DNA of 5,821 bases from the NCBI GenBank assembly GCA_002336725.1, contig DDEO01000064.1:1-5821 (forward strand), read 5' to 3'. Position 1 is the stretch's first letter. Each line of letters begins with the position of its first letter. The notes beneath the pieces are model-generated. The model had not been told where the DNA came from. It saw only the letters and a program-made list of their open reading frames with translations, and searched no databases. This DNA is from Bacteroidetes bacterium UBA1952. Lineage in GTDB: Bacteria > Bacteroidota > Bacteroidia > Chitinophagales > Chitinophagaceae. Below, in pieces: positions 1-4,947 of this stretch. Made by a program: the position numbers and the translations under genes.

Positions 1-2
1 AC

Positions 3-93
3 TTTCGTCTTGATACTTGTGTCTTGATACTTGATACTTGTGTCTTGATACTTTTGTCTTGATACTTGTGTCTTGCTACTTGATACTTTCCTC
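3..93 (+). repeat. Heptamer tandem array upstream of the small secreted protein gene
   Basis: Thirteen consecutive 7-bp units keep perfect register. Most are one of two words, TTGATAC (10, 24, 31, 45, 59, 80) or TTGTGTC (17, 38, 66). The variants are TTTCGTC (3), TTTTGTC (52), TTGCTAC (73) and TTTCCTC (87). The array may begin left of the window. It ends 30 bases before the ATG at 124, so it covers the presumed promoter and leader. A constant frame with drifting units suggests expansion by slippage followed by point mutation. Whether copy number varies is not visible here. Confidence 0.9.
49..56 (+). promoter_or_regulatory. Candidate -7 box TACTTTTG inside the heptamer array
   Basis: TACTTTTG fits the Bacteroidota primary-sigma -7 consensus TAnnTTTG exactly. 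It arises only where the variant unit TTTTGTC (52-58) follows a TTGATAC unit. A start about seven bases further on would give a leader of about 60 bases before the ATG at 124. No clean TTTG -33 box lies at the usual distance, only TTG words from other repeat units, so the call is tentative. Confidence 0.4.
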
Positions 94-123
94 CAACCGC
101 TTTCTACTTCCCGAAAAACGCTC

Positions 124-585
124 ATGAAAAAAACGCTTTCCATTGCCCTGTTGTTTGCCGCTTCCGTGGCGCTCTATGCCCAGAACGGCGCGAAAGACAA
201 GCCGGTAAAAAAAGTTGTGGTTCCACAGATAGTCTTGCGCTGGGGCGATGCCGACACGGCGGCCTCGAAGCAGATGAAGGTGAGCGATTTCCGGAAACTG
301 ATGCAGGCGCGGGTGGTGCCGCAGGAAAGCGGGTGGAGGTTGCAGGGCTTTGACTTCGTTTATCTGGAAAACCGTGTGTACGAAGATTCGGTCGGCAATC
401 CGCTGCGGGTAACTGAGTATCTTTCCGAATACTGCCCCGGCGACACGCTTTCTTCTGGTGTCCGGATGCTGCTGCCGGAGCGCGTTAAGAGCGGCGATAC
501 GGCCTATATTTCCGGAATCCGGCTGCTGGATGCCAACGGTAAAATCGGCAGCGGTAAATCGCAGCGGTTTTTGATTGTGAGGTAG
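124..585 (+). CDS. Small exported protein, possibly a single GldM C-terminal-like domain
   Basis: This encodes a 153-residue protein. The ATG at 124 is chosen because it begins a textbook signal peptide (MKK, then a hydrophobic stretch to Ala19, Gln20 at +1). An upstream in-frame TTG at 73 lies in the repeat array and would bury that signal. The mature part is about 134 residues with a single Cys (104) and no membrane segment. Residues 51-153 run VSDFRKL, then GFDFVYL, then a Pro-Glu-Arg-Val-Lys-Ser-Gly-Asp turn and a final stretch ending QRFLIVR. This order resembles the last Ig-like domain of GldM, the periplasmic shaft of the type IX secretion and gliding motor, but the N-terminal GldM membrane helix and coiled coil are absent. 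The homology call is from pattern memory and uncertain; an unrelated beta-rich periplasmic protein is the alternative. No Shine-Dalgarno sequence is visible. The gene converges on the M16 operon across 610 bases. Confidence 0.8.
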   Translation: MKKTLSIALLFAASVALYAQNGAKDKPVKKVVVPQIVLRWGDADTAASKQMKVSDFRKLMQARVVPQESGWRLQGFDFVYLENRVYEDSVGNPLRVTEYLSEYCPGDTLSSGVRMLLPERVKSGDTAYISGIRLLDANGKIGSGKSQRFLIVR

Positions 586-601
586 ATTTTTTCGATGAGA
601 T

Positions 602-800
602 CTATCCAAATTGCCCGAAAAAGCAGTTGGGATAGCACCGTATAGAGGCGCTTGCGGGCCGGCCTGCGATGGCGGAAAATGGAATTGGTATAATGCAACG
701 TGAGTTTGGTCATTAAAGCCTTGAAAATCAGGTTTTTTTTATTGGAGAAGAGGCGCATTTCAATCCAGTTCTATCGCCAAGGATGCAGTGTTTGGGATAG
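602..800. mobile_element. Possible MITE-like element with CTATCC...GGATAG ends
   Basis: CTATCCAA (602-609) can pair with TTGGGATAG (627-635). CTATCGCCAA (771-780) can pair with a second identical TTGGGATAG (792-800). The outermost copies, CTATCC at 602 and GGATAG ending at 800, are inverted relative to each other, so the 199-bp segment has imperfect terminal inverted repeats, each able to fold into a hairpin. GAGAT lies directly left (597-601) and again two bases beyond the right end (803-807). This is at best a blurred target duplication, because the right copy belongs to the next REP-like repeat. No transposase is recognisable inside. It could also be two unrelated hairpins. Confidence 0.3.
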
Positions 801-801
801 T

Positions 802-830
802 GGAGATGGCGGCTCAAGCCCGCCATGACG
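802..830 (+). repeat. REP-like palindrome, copy 1
   Basis: The stem ATGGCGG (806-812) pairs with CCGCCAT (820-826) around a 7-base loop. It is headed by GGAG and followed by GACG. It shares 23 of 29 positions with the reverse complement of 900-928. Position 808 (G) and its partner 824 (C) are T and A in the other copy, so pairing is kept. This layout matches bacterial REP elements, in which conserved flanks surround a variable hairpin. Confidence 0.7.
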
Positions 831-834
831 GTTT

Positions 835-870
835 ACGTACGCGGGATAACGTACGCATGAACACGTACGC
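835..870. repeat. Three ACGTACGC words spaced 14 bp apart
   Basis: ACGTACGC occurs at 835-842, 849-856 and 863-870, with exact 14-bp spacing and unrelated 6-base spacers. Each word contains the palindromes ACGT, GTAC and CGTACG. The array fills much of the 69-bp spacer between the two inverted REP-like palindromes. It could be a repeated binding site or remains of a tandem repeat. No gene or promoter is directly attached. Confidence 0.6.
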
Positions 871-899
871 CTCGCATTTCGCAGCGTCCAACCAGCACA

Positions 900-928
900 C
901 GTCATTGCGGCCCCGAGCCGCAATCTCG
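900..928 (-). repeat. REP-like palindrome, copy 2, inverted relative to copy 1
   Basis: An 8-bp stem, ATTGCGGC (904-911) with GCCGCAAT (917-924), closes a 5-base loop. It is flanked by CGTC on the left and CTCG on the right. Read on the minus strand it lines up with 802-830, head GAGAT and tail ATGACG included. The two copies face each other tail to tail, as in paired REP units. Confidence 0.7.
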
Positions 929-942
929 ATTATATGTGTTTG

Positions 943-995
943 GGAGATTCCGGTTTACCGTTTTTCAGCGGCACAGGCTCCGCCGGAATAATGCG
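943..995 (+). repeat. Degenerate third REP-like unit with a long loop
   Basis: The head GGAGAT (943-948) matches copy 1, and ATTCCGG (947-953) pairs with CCGGAAT (983-989) across a 29-base loop. The tail AATGCG (990-995) resembles the ATGACG tail of the other copies. It may be a third unit whose loop was invaded or expanded, or a different unit of the same family. Confidence 0.4.
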
Positions 996-1130
996 AATCT
1001 AAAGGACGGATTATACTATTTAGACAGCTCAATCATGCATCGTTAGCCTTACCCCCGGCCTCCGTCTCTGGCGGAAGAGGGGAGGTCCAATTGCGGTATT
1101 CATTGTAGGTGTCCATTTGGCATAATGCAT

Positions 1131-1166
1131 AAAAAAGGGGCAAATGCAATGTGCATCTGCCCCTTT
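1131..1166 (-). terminator. Intrinsic terminator of the M16 operon
   Basis: AAAGGGGCA (1134-1142) pairs with TGCCCCTTT (1158-1166). After one A/C mismatch the stem continues as ATGCA (1144-1148) with TGCAT (1152-1156) around a 3-base loop. On the minus strand the hairpin is followed by six U residues (complement of 1131-1136). It begins 29 bases past the stop codon of the downstream M16 gene. On the plus strand the trailing sequence TTTGATTTT is a weaker U-tract, so any bidirectional action would be modest. Confidence 0.9.
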
Positions 1167-1173
1167 GATTTTG

Positions 1174-1191
1174 CCGGAAAATTTCCGGAAA
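1174..1191. repeat. CCGGAAA-A-TTTCCGGAAA palindrome just after the M16 stop
   Basis: This holds a full TTTCCGGAAA palindrome (1182-1191) next to an inverted half-copy CCGGAAA (1174-1180). It begins four bases past the stop codon of the leftward M16 gene and precedes the main terminator hairpin. It is one of six perfect TTTCCGGAAA copies in the window (see findings). Confidence 0.8.
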
Positions 1192-1195
1192 TCCT

Positions 1196-3271
1196 TTACT
1201 GAAAATCGCTTGCCGGATAGGTCTTATTGACTTCTACCGAAACGAGTTTCATCGTAAGCGGAACAGGAGCCATACCGGTCAGCGTTACTGTGCCGGGTAC
1301 TTTATAGCCGCCCGATCCGGGTACTTCCTGATAGTCGCTGTATTCGCTGACAACCGATTGCGGGCCTTGCGGACCGTCCTGCGTACCTACGGATTTCGCC
1401 AGCAGACCTGTCGTAGCGTCATAGTATTCCGTGGATTTATCCTCGCCCGACATTTTTTCTACCACAATCATATTGCCTTCCTGTCCTTTCACGTTATACT
1501 TTGCGCCGTATTTATTGGGCATCAGCACTGCCTGAAGGTCGGCTTGCTCTTTGTATTCGGCGAGTTTGGCAGCTTCTGTGATGTCCTGCTTCTGACCCAT
1601 AGCGGCGGCCCAGGCTTTGGTGCCGTTATAGACTTCGGTTTGCATCGGCGAGCCGTTCATATTCATCACAGCTTTCAGCATACCGCCCTGCTTGGTTTCT
1701 ATACGCTGAAGCTGCATACCCTGCATCTCCATTGCATACACGGTGCGGATGCTTTTGAGGCCGCTAATGGCTTTCTCGCCGCCGAGCGCCGTAACGTATT
1801 TCTTCATTACGTCGTCGGCAGTCATTCCGGCAGGCGCGGCAGCGGTCATTTCTACCTTAATGGGGTTGCCATAGTTGTCGCGGTAGTCAATCTTGCCGTC
1901 GGCAGCAAAGCGGGCGAGCTTCGGCGCAACATCAGTTTTGTCGCCTACCACAATAATGTGGGCGGCTTCGGGGTGGATGTAACGCTGAGCCACTGTCTGC
2001 ACGTCGGCTGTGGAAACAGCGGCGAGATTGCGCAGATAATTGGTGTAATAATCCTTCGGCAGCTTGTAGCGTTCGGTGTTGATGGCGTATTGCGCCACGC
2101 GTTGCGGGTCTTCGAGGCCAATAGCAAAGGAGCCGCTCATGTTGGCGATGAGGGCTTGCAGTTCCTCGTTTTTCACCGGTTCGCTACGCAGTTTGCGCAT
2201 CTCCGCAAGTACCTCGTTAATGGCAGAATCTGAAACGGCGTTGCGCACCTTTGCATAGGCCGTAAAATTGCCGATACGCGGGTCAATATCAATGCTGCTA
2301 TAAGCGCCATACGTCCAGCCGTGGGCTTCGCGCAGGTTCAGGAAGAGGCGGCCCTGCGAGCCATTGCCCAGTACGGCGTTGGCTACCTGTGCCTTGATGG
2401 CATCGGGTGCACCGGGTTTCAGGTCCAGCGGATAGGTAACATTAAAAACGCTCTGCACGGCTGCGTCGCGGGGTACAAAGACCACATCCGTAGCCGTTGG
2501 GGCGGGTGCAGCGATGTAAGTAGCAGCAGGCACATCGGCTTTTTGCCATTTGCCGAAGTATTTTTCCAGCAAAGGCTTCACCTCTGCCACCGTGATATCG
2601 CCCACAACGGCGAGATAGCCCACATTGGGCCGGTAGTAGGTTTGATAATAGTTCTCCAGGTCGGTTACGGTGATGGCGTTCACGGTAGCCGGTGTTGCCA
2701 CTTCGCCGTAAGGGTGTGCCGCGCCGAAGTTCACCACACTCGTTACGTTTTCGAGCATCGCGTCCGGTTCGTTTTTACCGGCTTCCAGTCCGGAAAGCGT
2801 TTGCTTTTTGGTTTTATCCAGTTCCGTTTTGCTGAATTTGGCGTTCATGGCAATATCGGCCATGAGTTCCAGCAGTTTATTCTGGTGGCGTTTCAGGGAA
2901 GCGCCATAAATACCTTCGCTGTTGGCGCGGATGCGGGCAGCGATCATGTCCATATCCAGCGCCAGCTTTTCGGAGGAGCGGGTAGCCGTGCCGGAAGTCA
3001 GCATGGCGCTGAAGATATCCTTCATACCGGCTTTATTTCCGGAAAGTGCCGGGTTTACATCCAGTTGCAGCGAGTAGGCTACGGTGGGCAGTTTATGGTT
3101 TTCCACCACAAATACCTTCAGGCCGTTGGCGAGGGTAAAAGATTCGGATTTGCCGATAGTTACCGTTGGGGCGGGGGCGGCCTTGGGGCGAATGCTACGG
3201 TCGAAGGTTGTTTGGGCCCCTGCCGACAGAAACAGCGTGAAAGCAGCGAGGCTTAAAGTAGTTTTTTTCAT
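1196..3271 (-). CDS. Catalytically inactive M16B peptidase subunit with C-terminal LolA-like domain
   Basis: This encodes a 691-residue exported protein. The signal peptide is residues 1-19 (A-G-A before Gln20). The N-terminal M16 domain spans about 44-210 and the M16 C-terminal domain about 210-450. Where active enzymes have H-x-x-E-H, this protein reads D85-I-F-S88-A89, so all three catalytic or zinc residues are lost. It keeps the R308-L-F...R-E...G-W-T-Y321 motif, which in M16B heterodimers is the substrate-binding Arg/Tyr pair carried by the non-catalytic subunit. Residues about 484-691 form an extra domain: an opening helix ending in A-L-G-G, then beta-rich sequence with repeated Y-N/Y-D turns. 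This resembles the LolA-like lipoprotein-carrier fold often fused to Bacteroidota peptidases; that part is inference. It follows the active M16 gene by 33 bases on the same strand and probably forms a periplasmic heterodimer with it. No Shine-Dalgarno sequence is seen, only an A-rich leader. Its terminator is at 1131-1166. Confidence 0.93.
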   Translation of the reverse strand: MKKTTLSLAAFTLFLSAGAQTTFDRSIRPKAAPAPTVTIGKSESFTLANGLKVFVVENHKLPTVAYSLQLDVNPALSGNKAGMKDIFSAMLTSGTATRSSEKLALDMDMIAARIRANSEGIYGASLKRHQNKLLELMADIAMNAKFSKTELDKTKKQTLSGLEAGKNEPDAMLENVTSVVNFGAAHPYGEVATPATVNAITVTDLENYYQTYYRPNVGYLAVVGDITVAEVKPLLEKYFGKWQKADVPAATYIAAPAPTATDVVFVPRDAAVQSVFNVTYPLDLKPGAPDAIKAQVANAVLGNGSQGRLFLNLREAHGWTYGAYSSIDIDPRIGNFTAYAKVRNAVSDSAINEVLAEMRKLRSEPVKNEELQALIANMSGSFAIGLEDPQRVAQYAINTERYKLPKDYYTNYLRNLAAVSTADVQTVAQRYIHPEAAHIIVVGDKTDVAPKLARFAADGKIDYRDNYGNPIKVEMTAAAPAGMTADDVMKKYVTALGGEKAISGLKSIRTVYAMEMQGMQLQRIETKQGGMLKAVMNMNGSPMQTEVYNGTKAWAAAMGQKQDITEAAKLAEYKEQADLQAVLMPNKYGAKYNVKGQEGNMIVVEKMSGEDKSTEYYDATTGLLAKSVGTQDGPQGPQSVVSEYSDYQEVPGSGGYKVPGTVTLTGMAPVPLTMKLVSVEVNKTYPASDFQ

Positions 3272-3304
3272 GGAATTTTTTAAGAGAGCGTCGGGAAAAG
3301 GGGC

Positions 3305-4630
3305 TTAGGATTTTTTCTGTTCCGCCTTCGGCAGATAATAAACCACCAGTCGGTTCTGTGGCGTGAAGTATTGATTGGCTACGCGTTTGAGGTCTTCTTT
3401 AGAGATTTTGCGATAGCGTTCCAGCTCGGTGTTGATGAGGTTGGCATCCTTAAAGAAGGTGTAATACGTCGCCAGGTTGGTTACCACACCGAGAGTTTTT
3501 TGGTTTTGCTGCACAAAATCGGCTTCGGCATTGTTCATCAGCTTGGTGTATTCGGCATCGGTGAGACCGTCTTTCTTGACGCGCTCAATCTCTGCAAGCA
3601 TCGATTTTTCCAGTTCTTCCGGCTTGGTTCCCATGTTGGCAATGGCAAACATCATGGCTACGCCGGGGTCTTCGTTGGGCAGTGCAAAAGCACCGGCTTG
3701 CAGGGCTTTCTGTTGTTTTTCAACCAGTTGCTGCTGAAAGCGCGAGCTTTTGCCCTGCGACAGCAGATTGGTGAGCAGGTCGATAGCATACATATCCTGC
3801 ACACCGGCCTTGGGCGTGTTGTAGGCCAGGATAACGGCGGGCAGCTGGATATTGTCGTAGAAAGTAACGCGCTTCTCGGCGGTGCGTTTCGGCTCCATCT
3901 CGGTCGGGCGGGGGATAGGCTTGGTGCCGCGCGGGATATTGCCGAAGTATTTGGCAATCAGCGGCTTGATTTCATCGGTCTTGAAATCGCCACCGATGAC
4001 CATAACGGCGTTGTTGGGTACATAGAACGTCCGGTAGAAGTCCATAAATTCGCTCAGCTTCGCCTGGTCGATATATTGCTCCTTGCCGATAGGGCTCCAG
4101 CGGTAGGGGTGTACGGTGAAGGCGTTTTCAAACACCACGTTCAGCAACTGGCCATAGGGCGTGTTGTCGTAGCGTTGTTTTTTCTCTTCTTTCACCACTT
4201 TGCGCTGTGTTTCCAGGCCTACATCGTCGATGTTGGCATAGTTCATGCGCTCGGCTTCCATCCAGAGGCTCAGTTCCAGCTGATTGGAGGGCAACACTTC
4301 ATAGTAAAAAGTGCGGTCCTGCGAGGTGTTGGCGTTAAACTGTCCACCGGCGGCCTGAATCATCTTCATAAACTCGCCGCGCTTGATGTTGTCGGAGCCT
4401 TCAAAGAGCAGGTGTTCAAAGAAGTGGGCAAAACCGGTGCGCTGCGGATCTTCGTTTTTAGAACCCACATGATACATCACAGAGGTAGCGACGATAGGCG
4501 TGCTGTGGTCTTCGTGGAGGATGACGTGCAGGCCATTAGGCAGGTCGTATTCCGTGAATTTGATGTTCTGCGCACGGGAGGGCACGGCGGCCCCTGCCAG
4601 CAGCAGCGAGGCGAGGAGAATACGCTTCAT
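3305..4630 (-). CDS. Active M16B zinc metallopeptidase, exported
   Basis: This encodes a 441-residue protein. The ATG at 4630 is chosen because it opens a signal peptide (MKR, hydrophobic core, S-R-A before Gln21). The frame stays open for 136 more codons upstream, but those run through repeat DNA with no start that suits export. The zinc site is complete: H69-F-F-E72-H73 in a G-x-A-H-F-F-E-H-L-L-F context, with the third ligand in R-K-V-V-K-E-E, probably E149. E72 is the expected general base. The N-terminal M16 domain covers about 25-185 and the M16 C-terminal domain about 190-370. In the latter, S-S-R-F-Q is present but the Tyr of the partner's G-W-T-Y motif is replaced (A-L-Q-A-G-A-F). 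Length and single-repeat build fit the small catalytic subunit of a bacterial M16B heterodimer, which degrades peptides in an enclosed chamber. It is first gene of a two-gene operon; the following gene encodes the complementary inactive subunit. Confidence 0.95.
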   Translation of the reverse strand: MKRILLASLLLAGAAVPSRAQNIKFTEYDLPNGLHVILHEDHSTPIVATSVMYHVGSKNEDPQRTGFAHFFEHLLFEGSDNIKRGEFMKMIQAAGGQFNANTSQDRTFYYEVLPSNQLELSLWMEAERMNYANIDDVGLETQRKVVKEEKKQRYDNTPYGQLLNVVFENAFTVHPYRWSPIGKEQYIDQAKLSEFMDFYRTFYVPNNAVMVIGGDFKTDEIKPLIAKYFGNIPRGTKPIPRPTEMEPKRTAEKRVTFYDNIQLPAVILAYNTPKAGVQDMYAIDLLTNLLSQGKSSRFQQQLVEKQQKALQAGAFALPNEDPGVAMMFAIANMGTKPEELEKSMLAEIERVKKDGLTDAEYTKLMNNAEADFVQQNQKTLGVVTNLATYYTFFKDANLINTELERYRKISKEDLKRVANQYFTPQNRLVVYYLPKAEQKKS

Positions 4631-4666
4631 GAAAAGGAGATAAATGGAAATGGGTTGGAAAGAGGC

Positions 4667-4674
4667 GCAAGTTA
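4667..4674 (-). promoter_or_regulatory. Candidate -7 box TAACTTGC for the M16 operon
   Basis: Read on the minus strand, CTTAACTTGCGCC (complement of 4664-4676) resembles the common Bacteroidota start pattern TAnnTTTGCnCC with one T missing. It would start transcription near 4660 and give a leader of about 30 bases before the ATG at 4630. No TTTG -33 box is evident; that position lies at the edge of the TTGAT-word array. Confidence 0.4.
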
Positions 4675-4688
4675 AGCCGGAGGATGAT

Positions 4689-4793
4689 TTGATAAAGTTG
4701 ATGGCTTGATAAAGTTGATTGTTGTTGATGAGGGGGTGATTGTTGTTGATGAGGGTTGATGAGGGTTTATGATTATTGTTGATGAGGGTTGAT
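4689..4793 (-). repeat. Decayed TTGAT-word tandem array upstream of the M16 operon
   Basis: The plus strand shows nested repeats built on TTGAT. TTGATAAAGTTGAT occurs at 4689-4702 and 4706-4719. GATTGTTGTTGATGAGGG occurs at 4717-4734 and 4738-4755, with a one-base variant at 4771-4788. TTGATGAGGG is also at 4756-4765. The array starts about 15 bases upstream of the candidate -7 box of the leftward operon, so it covers the -33 position and everything upstream to about -130. Spacings are irregular (17, 21, 33), so it has decayed more than the array at 3-93. Confidence 0.85.
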
Positions 4794-4878
4794 ATGCCAG
4801 GGAAAGGCTTCTCTATTGCGGGAGATGGGGAGCGGTGGGGCGATTGGTTATTTTTGATAGGGAATAGAAGCCGAAGGC

Positions 4879-4924
4879 TCCAACATTCCAACAGCTTTAG
4901 CGTCCAACAGCGAAGCCATCCAAC
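4879..4924 (+). repeat. TCCAAC words in 8-bp phase upstream of the HAD gene
   Basis: TCCAAC occurs at 4879, 4887, 4903 and 4919, spacings of 8, 16 and 16. The two 8-bp slots at 4895 and 4911 hold unrelated sequence. The longer word TCCAACA occurs at 4879, 4887 and 4903. The last copy ends 11 bases before the candidate -7 box at 4936. The sequence 4796-4878, between this array and the TTGAT array, shows nothing recognisable. Confidence 0.65.
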
Positions 4925-4935
4925 GCCCGCCGGGT

Positions 4936-4943
4936 TACTTTCG
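4936..4943 (+). promoter_or_regulatory. Candidate -7 box TACTTTCG abutting the HAD start codon
   Basis: TACTTTCG matches TAnnTTTG at five of the six specified positions, and the sequence continues CGCC then ATG at 4948. Transcription would begin at or within a few bases of the ATG, giving a leaderless or nearly leaderless mRNA. This agrees with the lack of any Shine-Dalgarno sequence. A -33 TTTG at the usual distance is not seen. Confidence 0.5.
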
Positions 4944-4947
4944 CGCC

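Larger units (their letters stand above)
586..1130. other. Gene-free convergent region rich in palindromes
   Basis: No convincing gene lies between the stop of the small secreted protein gene and the terminator of the M16 operon. Open frames here are short, lack recognisable domains, and run through hairpins. The region is occupied by inverted repeats at 602-800, REP-like palindromes at 802-989 and a short ACGTACGC array, listed separately. Nothing identifiable was seen in 1000-1046 or 1088-1130. There is no clear terminator directly after the stop at 585. Confidence 0.7.

Noticed and set aside
3..93. CRISPR array
   Set aside because: Units are 7 bp with no spacers of CRISPR length, and no cas gene is present.
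504..758. 84-codon minus-strand frame across the end of the small secreted gene
   Set aside because: It overlaps a well-supported gene, has no recognisable family and crosses the inverted-repeat segment. A transposase relic was considered but no motif was found.
788..991. 67-codon plus-strand frame in the convergent region
   Set aside because: It consists of REP-like palindromes and the ACGTACGC array translated, with no coding character.
2321..3256. 311-codon open frame on the plus strand
   Set aside because: It is antisense to the M16 partner gene, has no domain or plausible start, and its composition is that of a complement shadow.
3371..4675. 434-codon open frame on the plus strand
   Set aside because: It is the antisense shadow of the active M16 gene. 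The sense frame carries the intact HXXEH site and a signal peptide.
4631..4947. Riboswitch or small RNA in the divergent region
   Set aside because: The predicted leaders are about 30 bases (M16) and nearly zero (HAD), leaving no room for a structured leader. The remaining sequence is repeat arrays with no recognisable RNA fold.
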